Counted from the first letter of the stretch, positions 8,138 through 16,244 are shown. The stretch is DNA of 64,000 nt from Bacillus sp. FJAT-52991 (GCF_037201805.1 NZ_CP147404.1:2442001-2506000); one strand, 5' to 3'. Notes: generated by a model from the sequence alone, not told the origin. Translations and numbers: made by a program.

Positions 8138-8878
8138 TTATTTTTTTTGAGCGACAAAAAAGATTCGCTCACTTTCCTTTTTAGGGGAATGGTCTGTAAA
8201 GTCGGCTGTTATGTGTAGCATCTCAAAACCAGCCTGTTCGAGCCACGATGTATATTGTTCAGGCTCAAACGTTCGTTGAGTGTGCAACTCATCAAACCGT
8301 TCATATTGCTCGCTCGATTCATCAAGGGCAAAAAACGTTAACTCGTGCTCTACACTGTTAGGCATGTCTCCTTCAAAGCAATTCCAAATATAGGAGACCT
8401 CATCATCCGTAGAGGTAAAGGTTCCATCGGTAAAAATGTGATGTATTTTGTAAAGCGAGTGCACATCAAATAAGAAAAGTCCTCCTGCTTCTAAATGAGT
8501 GTGAACGAGGCGAAAGGTTTGTTTCACATCCTCTTCACTTTTTAAATAGTTCAAGGAGTCACAAAAAATGGTCACTGCATTATATGTACCAAGCCCGTCT
8601 AATTCTCGCATATCTTGCTGATAGAGCGGAAAGGACAAACCTTTTTCAGCCGCTTTTTCCCGAGCCATCATTAACATATCTTCAGATAAATCAACGCCCG
8701 TCACATTCCAGCCAGCCGCTGCCAATCTCCATGTTAATTCACCTGTTCCACAAGCCAAATCGAGCACTTTTTTCCCGGTCACACTCTTTGTGTGCCGTTC
8801 AAAAAAATGAAGCCATTCCTCATAAGGAACATCTTGCATTAAAAAATCATACACGTAGGCAAAGCGCTGATAGGTCAT
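8138..8878 (-). CDS. yqeM: Class I SAM-dependent methyltransferase YqeM
   Basis: Predicted methyltransferase of unknown substrate. The SAM-binding fold is visible in 246 residues: motif I VLDLACGTGELTWRL (about 40-54), motif II GVDLSEDMLMMA, and TIFCDSLNYL at the motif IV position. I start at MTYQRFAYVYDFLM because this is where the family begins and because its ATG overlaps the rsfS stop as ATGA, a typical translational coupling; the longer open frame upstream lies within rsfS. Last gene of the yqeG-to-yqeM operon, ending at a shared terminator with comER. Confidence 0.9.
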   Translation of the reverse strand: MTYQRFAYVYDFLMQDVPYEEWLHFFERHTKSVTGKKVLDLACGTGELTWRLAAAGWNVTGVDLSEDMLMMAREKAAEKGLSFPLYQQDMRELDGLGTYNAVTIFCDSLNYLKSEEDVKQTFRLVHTHLEAGGLFLFDVHSLYKIHHIFTDGTFTSTDDEVSYIWNCFEGDMPNSVEHELTFFALDESSEQYERFDELHTQRTFEPEQYTSWLEQAGFEMLHITADFTDHSPKKESERIFFVAQKK

Positions 8879-9231
8879 GCAAGCAGCTCGCTCTCGACGT
8901 CGATTTGCGGCGCATCTCCCCATAGTCGTTCCAAATTATAATACACGCGTTCATCACGATGGAACACATGAACGACCACATCACCAATATCAATTAGTAC
9001 CCAGCGTGCTTCATCAAAGCCTTCCATTCGTTTAATTGTGTATCCAAGCTCTTCCGCCTGATCCTTTACCTCTCTAGCAATCGCTTGCACTTGTTTGTCA
9101 GAATTCCCATGACAAATCATAAAGTAATCCGTAATTAAAGAAATGCCTTGCATATTTAACACGACAATATGTTCTGCACGTTTATCATCTGCCGCCTTAG
9201 CGACACGTTGTAAAATTTCAGGTTGACCCAT
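8875..9231 (-). CDS. rsfS: Ribosomal silencing factor RsfS
   Basis: Binds L14 (uL14) of the 50S subunit and blocks subunit joining when nutrients are limited (DUF143/Iojap family). The 118-residue protein has DYFMICHGNSDKQVQAIA, the WVLIDIGDVVVHVF signature and the C-terminal RVYYNLERLWGDAP. Its ATG shares one base with the yqeK stop (TAATG), and its stop overlaps yqeM. Its place among ribosome-assembly genes (yqeH, yhbY) agrees with its role. Confidence 0.96.
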   Translation of the reverse strand: MGQPEILQRVAKAADDKRAEHIVVLNMQGISLITDYFMICHGNSDKQVQAIAREVKDQAEELGYTIKRMEGFDEARWVLIDIGDVVVHVFHRDERVYYNLERLWGDAPQIDVESELLA

Positions 9232-9803
9232 TAACAGTTTTCCTCCTTCTTTTTCGTTAAATCATTATACGTATCAAAAGTATCCGGGAATATCGGCTGA
9301 TTTCTTTTCATTAAAAATTTAATCGTATTTTTCACTGCTTTAATCACAGCTGCATCCAAATCTTCTTTCGCTAATTCTCGCACTTTCTCTACTTTTGGAA
9401 AATGACGACCTGGTTCGATATAATCCGCTAAATACACGACTTTTTCAAGGAGCGTCATCCCGACTCTTCCAGATGTATGATAACGAATGGCGTCTAGCAC
9501 TTCTTCATCGTCAATCCCTACCTCTGTTTGCACTAAATAGGCACCCACCGGAGCATGCCACAGCTCAGAATGGAAAGAAAGTAAACGCAGGTCCATCCCT
9601 TCTCTTTTGATAATTGCAGCCATTTCATCTTTTGGACGAAATTTTGCATAGTCATGAAAAATAGCTGCCATCTCTGCTTTTTGCGGATCCGCTCCATATT
9701 TTTCCGCTAACTCAATAGCTGTATTCATGACACCTAATGTGTGATTATAGCGATGTTCAGTGATCTGCTCTTTTACAATCTTTAATGCCTGTTCTCGGTT
9801 CAT
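9231..9803 (-). CDS. yqeK: HD-domain Ap4A hydrolase YqeK
   Basis: HD-superfamily phosphohydrolase; B. subtilis YqeK has been reported to cleave diadenosine tetraphosphate symmetrically to two ADP. The 190-residue product carries the metal-binding His residues in EHRYNHTLGV, FHDYAK and RYHTSG, and a downstream Asp in LADYIEPGR. Starts MNREQALKIV, as in B. subtilis, with AAAGGAG 10 bases before the ATG. This start lies inside nadD, giving a 47-base overlap in different frames, so the two are probably coupled. Next to nadD, whose adenylylated product chemistry makes a dinucleotide-processing neighbour plausible (inference). Confidence 0.92.
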   Translation of the reverse strand: MNREQALKIVKEQITEHRYNHTLGVMNTAIELAEKYGADPQKAEMAAIFHDYAKFRPKDEMAAIIKREGMDLRLLSFHSELWHAPVGAYLVQTEVGIDDEEVLDAIRYHTSGRVGMTLLEKVVYLADYIEPGRHFPKVEKVRELAKEDLDAAVIKAVKNTIKFLMKRNQPIFPDTFDTYNDLTKKKEENC

Positions 9804-10365
9804 ATAACTGATTCTCCTTTATATAGGCAATCACTTTTTCTGGCAGCAAATACCGTAAAGTTCCACTCATTGCTGCTTTTTGTCTAAGCAGGCTTGATGA
9901 GAGATGGATTTCAGGTGTGTCAATTAATAGAACAGGATAAGGCGTGTCCACTGAATACTCCGGACGTCGAACACCAACAAATTTCACTAGCTGGCATAGT
10001 TCATCTACCTTATACCACTTGGGCAAATATTCAATCATATCGCCACCGATAATAAAATAAAAATCGGTCTCCGGCTCTCGCTCTTTCAATAGCTTGATCG
10101 TGTCATATGTATAAGATTTCCCATCACGTTCCATTTCAATCAGCTCTAGTTGAAACTTCGGATGATCGTCTATAGCAACGGACAACATGCGCACACGATC
10201 CTCCTCTGACACACCTTCATCCATCTGTTTATGAGGAGGTGTTTTATTTGGCATGAAACGAATCTCATCGAGTTCGAGCGCTTCAAGTACCTCATTGGCA
10301 ATAATAAGATGACCGACATGAGGGGGGTTAAAGGTTCCCCCTAAAAGGCCAATTTTCTTTCTCAT
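9757..10365 (-). CDS. nadD: Nicotinate-nucleotide adenylyltransferase
   Basis: Converts nicotinate mononucleotide and ATP to deamido-NAD in NAD synthesis. The nucleotidyltransferase signature is GLLGGTFNPPHVGHL at residues 6-20, and the second substrate-binding motif HLSSSLLRQ is near the C-terminus. At 202 residues it is slightly longer than the usual 190 or so: the last part runs into the start of yqeK. The ATG overlaps the yhbY stop as ATGA. Part of the yqeG-yqeM operon. Confidence 0.96.
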   Translation of the reverse strand: MRKKIGLLGGTFNPPHVGHLIIANEVLEALELDEIRFMPNKTPPHKQMDEGVSEEDRVRMLSVAIDDHPKFQLELIEMERDGKSYTYDTIKLLKEREPETDFYFIIGGDMIEYLPKWYKVDELCQLVKFVGVRRPEYSVDTPYPVLLIDTPEIHLSSSLLRQKAAMSGTLRYLLPEKVIAYIKENQLYEPRTGIKDCKRADH

Positions 10366-10655
10366 TTTGGCAGCACAAGTTGCTTATTTTCTCTTGATTC
10401 CTTATACAAAATAATGATATTTCCAATAATTTGTACAATTTCAGCTTTTGCACCTTTCGCGATGCTTTGTGCCACTTCTTGCTTATCTTCGTCACAGTTT
10501 TGTAAAATGCTGACTTTCATTAATTCGCGAGCTTCAAGTGCCTCACCAATTTGTTTAATCATGTTGTCATTGACTCCGCCTTTTCCCACTTGAAAAATAG
10601 GGTCTAAATGATGTGCCTCTGCACGTAAAAATCTTTTTTGTTTACCTGTTAACAT
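10362..10655 (-). CDS. yhbY: YhbY family RNA-binding protein (YqeI)
   Basis: CRS1/YhbY-domain RNA-binding protein associated with pre-50S particles in other bacteria. The 97 residues include MLTGKQKRFLRAEAHHL, the RNA-binding loop GKGGVND (equivalent to GxxG) and the helix EALEARELMKVSI. Start chosen at 10655 because AGGAGG precedes it; a longer frame upstream lies in aroE. It overlaps the aroE 3' end by 7 bases and nadD by 4. Called yqeI in B. subtilis. Confidence 0.93.
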   Translation of the reverse strand: MLTGKQKRFLRAEAHHLDPIFQVGKGGVNDNMIKQIGEALEARELMKVSILQNCDEDKQEVAQSIAKGAKAEIVQIIGNIIILYKESRENKQLVLPK

Positions 10656-11491
10656 GTTTTTCCTCCTAATTGTTGCAACACAATTTTTTCCATTTTTTGG
10701 ACATCCGGAAAAAAACCTGTCCATTTCTCAAACGCAAGCGCTCCTTGATACACAAACATTTTCAATCCGTTTTGCGTATAAGCCCCTTGCTTTTTTGCTT
10801 CTTTTAATAATTTTGTTTCTAATGGATTATAAATAATATCAGAAACAAAAGCCATAGACTTTAACGAATGAAGTGCGATCGGAATTTCCTCTGTTTGCGG
10901 AGCCATGCCAATTGATGTTGTCTGAATAATGACATCATATGTTCCTAGAGTTTCCTCCGCCTCCGTTAAAGATAACACCGTTCCTTCTACTAAATAAGGA
11001 CAGTTTTCTACCATCACTTTCGCTTTTTCCGGTGTTCGATTGGCAATGGTGATTCGCTTCACACCTTCTGACGCTAATGTATAAAAAATGGCGCGGGCCG
11101 CTCCTCCTGCCCCAATCACCAACACGTGCTGATCTTCTAATGTACCGGGATATTCTTCACGAAGAGCGCGAACATAGCCTAATCCATCCGTATTATAACC
11201 GACCCATTGATGATTCTCGCGCACAACGGTATTCACCGCACCAATCGCTTTCGCTAATGGATCCACTTTATCAAGAAGGGGAATAATCGCTGTTTTATGT
11301 GGAATCGTTACATTAAAACCTTCCACTCCAATTGCTTTCATTCCTTTAATCGCATCAGCTAGATCATCAGGCTTGATATGAAAGGGGTGATAGTATCCGT
11401 CAACACCAAGAGCTGCAAACGCCGAATTATGCATCACAGGCGACATCGAATGAGCAATCGGGTCACCGATCACACCAAATAATTTTTTCAT
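10649..11491 (-). CDS. aroE: Shikimate dehydrogenase
   Basis: NADPH-dependent reduction of 3-dehydroshikimate to shikimate. Substrate-binding N-terminal domain has IGDPIAHSMSPVMHN and NVTIPHK (catalytic Lys); the Asp of NTDGLG completes the active site; the NADP Rossmann motif is VIGAGGAARAI with NRTPEKA. 280 residues, full length. Ribosome binding site AAGGAAGGGA before ATG. It lies 13 bases downstream of yqeH and overlaps yhbY. Confidence 0.97.
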   Translation of the reverse strand: MKKLFGVIGDPIAHSMSPVMHNSAFAALGVDGYYHPFHIKPDDLADAIKGMKAIGVEGFNVTIPHKTAIIPLLDKVDPLAKAIGAVNTVVRENHQWVGYNTDGLGYVRALREEYPGTLEDQHVLVIGAGGAARAIFYTLASEGVKRITIANRTPEKAKVMVENCPYLVEGTVLSLTEAEETLGTYDVIIQTTSIGMAPQTEEIPIALHSLKSMAFVSDIIYNPLETKLLKEAKKQGAYTQNGLKMFVYQGALAFEKWTGFFPDVQKMEKIVLQQLGGKTC

Positions 11492-11504
11492 ACTTTTCCC
11501 TTCC

Positions 11505-12611
11505 TTAAATTAAAGATGGTCGTAAAAAGACACTAACTCCCTTTGGAACATGAGCGACGACTAGCGCCCCTGGTTCATTAACGGTCACCCAGCCAAGACC
11601 TGAGAATACAACATCTGTCTTGCCTTCTTTAATACGAAATTCTTGGCGAACCAATTCTGGAAATTCGTCCATTTGTTCCATGCGAGGTGGTGTTAATAGC
11701 TCACCCGCATGATTTTTATACAACTCATCGGCCTTTTCAAGCTTTGTTCGATGAATGAGCAATTCATTTGAGAGATGGCAAGTAAATGAGCGACGACCAC
11801 CTGATACGTAGTCAAATCGAGCTAGTCCTCCGAAGAACAATGTTTGCTCTTCATTTAACTGAAACACTTTTGGTTTAATTTCTTTTTTAGGAGTAATATA
11901 TTTCAAGTCTCGTTTATCAACAAAATGAGCCATTTGATGATGATTAATAATTCCTGGCGTGTCAATCAACGCCTGACCATCATCTAATGGGATTTCAATC
12001 ATATCCAATGTCGTACCAGGAAAATGAGAAGTGGTAATCACATCTTTTTCGCCAGTGACATCTTTAATAATTCGGTTAATAAATGTGGACTTGCCGACAT
12101 TTGTACAGCCAACGACATACACATCTTTTCCGTTGCGATAATAATCAATGGCTTCGATCGCCTCTTGAATCGATTGGCCTTTCATCGAGCTAACTAGCAA
12201 TACATCAACAGGTTTTAAACCAAGCTCTCTCGCTTCTTGCTTCATCCAATGAACGAGTCGATTCGGTTTAACGGATTTCGGCAATAAATCTACTTTATTT
12301 CCTATTAACAAGACCGGATTTTTCCCTACAAAACGATGTAGCCCCGGAAGCCAGCTACCGTTAAAGTCAAAAATATCGACGACTTTCACGATTAAGCTGT
12401 CTGTCGTGCCTAATGTATTTAAAATTTTCAAGAAGTCATCATCCGTCAAAGGGACATCTTGCACTTCATTGTAATTTTTCAAACGGAAACAGCGCTGACA
12501 AACAATGATTTCTTTTGAAAGAGCCGACGCTGGCGCATAACCAAGACCTTCTGGATGTTCTGTCTGTACTTCGACACCACAACCGGTGCAAATTAACTTT
12601 TCGTTACTCAC
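11505..12611 (-). CDS. yqeH: Circularly permuted GTPase YqeH
   Basis: GTPase needed for 30S subunit assembly and 16S rRNA maturation. The 368-residue protein starts with a zinc finger of two CxxC pairs (CTGC at 9-12 and CQRC at 38-41). The G motifs appear in permuted order: G4 NKVDLLP first, then G5-like SSMKG, then G1 GCTNVGKSTFIN and G3 DTPG; a C-terminal RNA-binding part follows. The ATG overlaps the yqeG stop (ATGA). Second gene of the operon. Confidence 0.96.
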   Translation of the reverse strand: MSNEKLICTGCGVEVQTEHPEGLGYAPASALSKEIIVCQRCFRLKNYNEVQDVPLTDDDFLKILNTLGTTDSLIVKVVDIFDFNGSWLPGLHRFVGKNPVLLIGNKVDLLPKSVKPNRLVHWMKQEARELGLKPVDVLLVSSMKGQSIQEAIEAIDYYRNGKDVYVVGCTNVGKSTFINRIIKDVTGEKDVITTSHFPGTTLDMIEIPLDDGQALIDTPGIINHHQMAHFVDKRDLKYITPKKEIKPKVFQLNEEQTLFFGGLARFDYVSGGRRSFTCHLSNELLIHRTKLEKADELYKNHAGELLTPPRMEQMDEFPELVRQEFRIKEGKTDVVFSGLGWVTVNEPGALVVAHVPKGVSVFLRPSLI

Positions 12612-13129
12612 TTATTTTCCTCCCATTGAATTAAACCTTTTCGTTTAAACACATTCATGATTTTTCTTTCGATCTTGCGGTTGATTCTTGTCCAAAAGCC
12701 ATCCGTTTGAGCAACTGGAATGACCAAAATAGTATAAAGCCCACTGCGGTTACCGCCAAAAATATCGGTTAACAGCTGATCTCCGATTACAACTGTTTCC
12801 TCTTTCTTTACATTCAGCAATTTAACCGCTTGACGAAATGCTTTGCCCATCGGCTTTCTCGCTTCAAAAATAAAAGGTATATCAATCGGATGAGAAAAGG
12901 TACTTACACGCATTTTATTATTGTTCGAAACAATCAATACTTTAATGCCGTGTTCCTTCATATTTTTAAGCCACTCTAACAATTCCGGCGTAGCATCCGG
13001 ACAATCCCATGCGACTAGCGTATTATCTAAATCGGTAATAATCGCTTTAATGCCTTGTGCCTTTAGTTCTTCAGGTTGGATATCATATACACTTTTTATT
13101 TGTTTGTTTGGTAAAAATAATTTTAACAA
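12608..13129 (-). CDS. yqeG: YqeG family HAD phosphatase
   Basis: HAD-superfamily IIIA phosphatase of unconfirmed substrate (related to phosphatidylglycerophosphatase GEP4). Motif I is ITDLDNTLV with both catalytic Asp residues, motif II is VSNNN, motif III is RKPMGKAF and motif IV is VIGDQLLTD. I choose a TTG start giving MLKLFLPNKQ: GGGGTG lies 6 bases before it and the family begins with this segment. The alternative GTG three codons upstream would lie within that ribosome binding site. First gene of the yqeG-yqeM operon; no clear promoter was identified, but upstream sequence contains DnaA boxes of the sda region. Confidence 0.92.
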   Translation of the reverse strand: MLKLFLPNKQIKSVYDIQPEELKAQGIKAIITDLDNTLVAWDCPDATPELLEWLKNMKEHGIKVLIVSNNNKMRVSTFSHPIDIPFIFEARKPMGKAFRQAVKLLNVKKEETVVIGDQLLTDIFGGNRSGLYTILVIPVAQTDGFWTRINRKIERKIMNVFKRKGLIQWEENK

Positions 13130-13273
13130 TCTGTACACCCCGTTCCGTAAACCTTTCAGTCCTTATCATATCTAATTTTATCGTTCGTTACAAAATAAAA
13201 CTGATGAAAAACGATTCGTCAAAAAAATGAATGAGTAAATTTTTTTATCGACAAAATCCTTCATTAGCTATTT

Positions 13274-13372
13274 TGTGGATAAGCTTATACACATTTCCCC
13301 CATTGCAATGGACGATTTTTCCATAGTTAATCACAAATTGCCCACACTTTATCCACGTCACCCTGTGGATAA
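13274..13372. promoter_or_regulatory. Cluster of DnaA boxes between yqeG and sda
   Basis: Perfect DnaA 9-mers (TTATNCACA) occur at 13274-13282 (minus), 13285-13293 (plus) and 13364-13372 (minus). One-mismatch copies are TTATCCACG at 13349-13357 and TTAATCACA at 13327-13335. In B. subtilis, sda transcription is activated by DnaA through boxes at this place, so that replication stress raises Sda. The 350-base gap between yqeG and sda otherwise holds no gene. Confidence 0.8.
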
Positions 13373-13491
13373 AGGAACGCTTGTTCTTCTCGTTTGATTT
13401 TGGTAAAGTTAGGGAGAAATAACCTCAGCTTAGTATTTTATGCAAATCCATTCAATTATAGAACAAATCTTTCATAGGAGGTGAATTTGTT

Positions 13492-13629
13492 TTGAAACAC
13501 ATTCCAGATGATCTGCTTTTAGAATCTTATTTTAAAGCAAGACAGCTGAAATTAAACGAAGAATTTCTTAAACTTATGGAAATAGAACTAAAAAAACGCT
13601 CATTATTAAAAAATGCAAAGATTTCTTAA
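13492..13629 (+). CDS. sda: Sporulation checkpoint kinase inhibitor Sda
   Basis: Forms a helical hairpin that binds sporulation histidine kinases (KinA) and stops the phosphorelay when DNA replication is starting or damaged. The 45-residue product has PDDLLLESYFKARQLKLNEE in the first helix region and FLKLMEIELKKRS in the second, matching remembered Sda (DELLIESYFKA.. and IENEIKRRS). The start is TTG, with AGGAGGTG 8 bases upstream; no ATG fits. Its location next to yqeG is the same as in B. subtilis, and the DnaA boxes upstream support the call. Too short for most gene finders. Confidence 0.92.
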   Translation: MKHIPDDLLLESYFKARQLKLNEEFLKLMEIELKKRSLLKNAKIS

Positions 13630-13630
13630 A

Positions 13631-13660
13631 AAGCGCCTGTCGTTCAGGCTTTTTTTTTTA
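13631..13660 (+). terminator. sda terminator
   Basis: GCCTG-TCGTT-CAGGC hairpin flanked by A-run and a long T-run, directly after the sda stop. Confidence 0.75.
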
Positions 13661-13684
13661 TAAAAAATACTTCTTTGACAGCTT

Positions 13685-14473
13685 TTAGTTGTGATCAAGC
13701 AATTGTCCAAGTCTCTCTCCTACCTTCACTTCACATGGAATGGTGACATGCGGATCAAGCTGAAAGAAATCCTTCTCAAATAATAAAACCACCGTAGAGC
13801 CGAAGTTAAAATAGGCCACCTCTTCTCCTTGTTTCCAAAATAAGTTTTCATGTGTTCTTTCGATGGCATTTACAAACATAGCGCCTACTTTCACAACGGC
13901 CATTTGACCATGCTTATGCTTCAACTCAGTTATATCACGATAATTTTTTGAAAGCGGCGCTTTGCCATACTTTAAACCTTGTGAGTTGACAGGATAGGAA
14001 TGACGCCCAAGAACCCAACGATCAATGACTTCTCCATCTACCGGGCTATGAATTCGATGGTAATGAGCAGGGCTTAAATACAAAACAAGAAATATGCCAT
14101 CTTCATACACCTTCGCTTTCTCTTCACTTCCAAGCATTTCTTGCAAGGAATATGTTTTACCTTTTACGAGAAATTCTCTACCCTTAGTGATTTTCCCGGC
14201 TTCTGCGAGCTTCGCATCGACCGGACTAACAACATGGTCCGCACCATAGTTGATCTTTCTAACCTCAGATGATAAAGTTCTTATAAAAAAATCATGTAGT
14301 GTTTGATAATCTTCAATAGGATGCTCCATCTCTTTTTCGTTAATTTGATAAGCCTTTATAAAAGGACGAATCATCGGTTTACTTACCGACGAGCAAGTAT
14401 ATTTTCCAATGAGATTTGAAGACCATCGCTTATTTGTTAATTCAATAAAGAAACGATATATTTGTTGTTTCAC
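13685..14473 (-). CDS. psd: Phosphatidylserine decarboxylase proenzyme
   Basis: Membrane enzyme making phosphatidylethanolamine from phosphatidylserine. The proenzyme is cleaved at an internal Ser that becomes the pyruvoyl group: FNFGSTVVLLF near residue 230 is the cleavage motif (GST). Other conserved parts are SPVDAKL, LSPAHYHRIHSPVDG and GAMFVNAIERT. 262 residues, normal for the Firmicute type. The start is GTG, 6 bases after GGAGGT. It is divergent from pssA, which makes its substrate; in B. subtilis both lie in one operon, so the arrangement here is different. Confidence 0.95.
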   Translation of the reverse strand: MKQQIYRFFIELTNKRWSSNLIGKYTCSSVSKPMIRPFIKAYQINEKEMEHPIEDYQTLHDFFIRTLSSEVRKINYGADHVVSPVDAKLAEAGKITKGREFLVKGKTYSLQEMLGSEEKAKVYEDGIFLVLYLSPAHYHRIHSPVDGEVIDRWVLGRHSYPVNSQGLKYGKAPLSKNYRDITELKHKHGQMAVVKVGAMFVNAIERTHENLFWKQGEEVAYFNFGSTVVLLFEKDFFQLDPHVTIPCEVKVGERLGQLLDHN

Positions 14474-14513
14474 ACATTAACCTCCAAAAAGTAAAAAATC
14501 CCAATCAAATTTG

Positions 14514-14522
14514 TGGTATAAT
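14514..14522 (+). promoter_or_regulatory. Extended -10 promoter of pssA
   Basis: TGG-TATAAT (extended -10, TGn form) about 70 bases upstream of the pssA start; no good -35 is visible, which is typical of extended -10 promoters. Confidence 0.5.
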
Positions 14523-14594
14523 AGAACATCATTAAAATATCATTATATAATAAACTATTAGCAGATTCCTGCTAAATTCAAGGAGAGTGTCAAT

Positions 14595-15134
14595 TTGTTT
14601 ATATCTCACGTGTTAGATTTGACCGTTAAGAAAATGAAAGCACAAACGGCGAATTTGCTGACATTGGGTAATTTAGCTTTAGGTGGTTTTTCAATCTTAA
14701 TGACGATAAATAACCAAGCAAGCTTAGGACTCCTACTGATCTTTGTGGCAGCTTTAGCTGACCGTTTTGATGGAATGGTTGCTCGCAAGATGAACATAGA
14801 ATCTGAATTAGGGAAACAATTAGATTCTATGTGCGATATTATTTCTTTTGGTGTAGCACCAGCACTACTTCTGTACATGGGTGTGTTATCAAACTTTGGC
14901 TTTCCAGGCGCATTTTTTACGGTATTTTACATTGGATGCGGCGCCTTACGTCTTGCTCGCTTTAATATCACTGAAAACAATGGTTATTTCCAAGGTTTAC
15001 CTATCACAGCAGCAGGTTGCTTGCTGACACTTAGCTATTTAACCATTTCTTACGTCCCAGCACAATTGTTTATGGTAATCATTATTAGTTTATCTTTATT
15101 AATGATTAGTCCATTTAAATTGAAAAAGGTTTAA
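14595..15134 (+). CDS. pssA: CDP-diacylglycerol--serine O-phosphatidyltransferase
   Basis: Integral membrane enzyme that makes phosphatidylserine from CDP-diacylglycerol and serine. The CDP-alcohol phosphotransferase motif D-G-x2-A-R-x8-G-x3-D-x3-D is complete, starting at DGMVARKMN and ending LDSMCD. About five to six hydrophobic helices make up the rest of 179 residues. The start is TTG at 14595, since AAGGAGAG lies 8 bases before it; an internal ATG at codon 14 has no ribosome binding site. Divergent from psd. Confidence 0.93.
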   Translation: MFISHVLDLTVKKMKAQTANLLTLGNLALGGFSILMTINNQASLGLLLIFVAALADRFDGMVARKMNIESELGKQLDSMCDIISFGVAPALLLYMGVLSNFGFPGAFFTVFYIGCGALRLARFNITENNGYFQGLPITAAGCLLTLSYLTISYVPAQLFMVIIISLSLLMISPFKLKKV

Positions 15135-15136
15135 CA

Positions 15137-15185
15137 AAAAAGACTGGCCCAAGAACACGTTCTGTTATTGGACAGTCTTTTTTTC
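15137..15185 (+). terminator. pssA terminator
   Basis: AAAAGACTG ... CAGTCTTTTT hairpin with a partly paired interior, followed by T-run (TTTTTTTCTTT). Confidence 0.7.
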
Positions 15186-15277
15186 TTTATTTCTCCTCCT
15201 CCTCAGACGGACAGGCAAAAACGCCCTCCTCTTTTCATATATTTGAGGCATAGCGGATTTTTAAAGGAGGCACCAAT

Positions 15278-15985
15278 ATGTTAAGTATGCTTGCTGCTTT
15301 GTCCTATTTACTAACAAAGGAACTAATTTTTTTCGTTTCATATGTAAAAAACAACGCATTTCCCCAACCATTGCCAGCAACTGAGGAAAAAATGTATTTA
15401 GAAAAAATGGCTACAGGTGATTTCGAAGCAAGGAATAAATTAATTGAGCATAACCTCAGGCTAGTGGCACACATCGTCAAAAAATTTGAAAATACCGGAG
15501 AAGATTCGGAAGACTTAATTTCAATTGGCACGATCGGTTTAATTAAAGCGATTGAAAGCTACTCCGGTGGCAAGGGAACGAAGCTTGCCACTTATGCCGC
15601 TCGCTGCATCGAAAATGAAATCCTCATGCATTTACGGGCTTTAAAGAAAACAAAAAAAGAAGTCTCCCTCCAAGATCCCATCGGACATGACAAAGAAGGA
15701 AATGAAATCAATCTGCTGGACATTTTAAAATCGAAAGATGAAGATATTCTTGATCACATCTTATTATCCATTGAACTCAAAAAAGTGCTGAAATTCTTAA
15801 GTGTATTAGACGAACGCGAACAAGAAGTCATCATCGCCCGCTTTGGACTCAACCAAGCCGATGAAAAAACCCAACGAGAAATCGCCAAACAACTCGGCAT
15901 CTCACGCAGCTACGTCTCCCGCATCGAAAAACGAGCCCTCATGAAAATGTTCCATGAATTCTATAAAGAAGAAAAAGGGGACTAA
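15278..15985 (+). CDS. sigK: RNA polymerase sigma-K factor precursor, uninterrupted
   Basis: Late mother-cell sigma factor for coat and germination genes. It is made as pro-sigma-K with a hydrophobic prosequence (about residues 1-21) that SpoIVFB removes; the cleavage zone [15 protein letters not shown] is conserved. Region 2 is [23 protein letters not shown] split over regions 2.1-2.2, followed by [16 protein letters not shown] (2.3-2.4). Region 4 ends with [22 protein letters not shown] (helix-turn-helix). The 235-codon gene is intact, unlike the skin-interrupted spoIVCB/spoIIIC of B. subtilis 168. AAAGGAGG precedes the ATG. Sigma-E and SpoIIID control is expected from the family; I could not define the promoter. 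Confidence 0.96.
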   Translation: MLSMLAALSYLLTKELIFFVSYVKNNAFPQPLPATEEKMYLEKMATGDFEARNKLIEHNLRLVAHIVKKFENTGEDSEDLISIGTIGLIKAIESYSGGKGTKLATYAARCIENEILMHLRALKKTKKEVSLQDPIGHDKEGNEINLLDILKSKDEDILDHILLSIELKKVLKFLSVLDEREQEVIIARFGLNQADEKTQREIAKQLGISRSYVSRIEKRALMKMFHEFYKEEKGD

Positions 15986-15987
15986 AA

Positions 15988-16129
15988 GAAAAGCGGAGCC
16001 GACTGTTTAGACACGATAAGCAAATGTTCTGGCGCTGAAAAGACGACAGTCTTGTAGGCGGCAGGTTATTTGACTCGAGTGTCTAGGAGGCGGAGCTAGA
16101 CATCGAAAAAAGCGGAGCCGACTGTTTAA
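15988..16129 (+). repeat. Dispersed palindromic repeat, copy 1
   Basis: About 140 bases starting GAAAAGCGGAGCCGACTGT(T)TAGACACGA and containing GCAAATGTTCTGGCGCTGAAAAG, TTGACTCGAGTGTCTAGGAGGCGGAGCT, and closing with a second copy of AAAGCGGAGCCGACTGTTTA (direct repeat of the start). The reverse-strand equivalents are at 30350-30483 and 61622-61764. Inverted AGACAC/GTGTCT parts let it fold. Non-coding; resembles the short interspersed repeats common in Bacillaceae genomes. Confidence 0.75.
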
Positions 16130-16131
16130 CA

Positions 16132-16162
16132 AAAAAATTCCGGCTGAACGATCTCAGCCGGA
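16132..16162 (-). terminator. Terminator of the small ORF 16173-16244
   Basis: CCGGCTGA / TCAGCCGG stem with a 6-base loop; on the minus strand it is followed by TTTTTTT. It lies 11 bases after the stop of the short minus-strand reading frame. Confidence 0.7.
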
Positions 16163-16172
16163 TGTTAAAACA

Positions 16173-16244
16173 TTAGTCAATAGATACAGAAATCATTACA
16201 CCTGTGATTGTTGCAAGTAATAAGCCCATAATCATCATAACCAT
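16173..16244 (-). CDS. Putative 23-residue hydrophobic peptide
   Basis: Unrecognised. A minus-strand frame encodes MVMMIMGLLLATITGVMIS plus VSID, essentially a single membrane helix. An ATG two codons upstream (16250) is also possible. GGGAG is 8 bases before the chosen ATG, and a good Rho-independent terminator follows, so the unit looks transcribed and translated. It stands between sigK and mtnN. It could be a small membrane regulator or sporulation peptide; nothing in the sequence shows which. A chance frame over a small RNA is the alternative. Confidence 0.45.
   Translation of the reverse strand: MVMMIMGLLLATITGVMISVSID

Noticed and set aside
8584..8925. Plus-strand frame across yqeM/rsfS
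   Set aside because: Antisense to two well-recognised genes, with no start signal.
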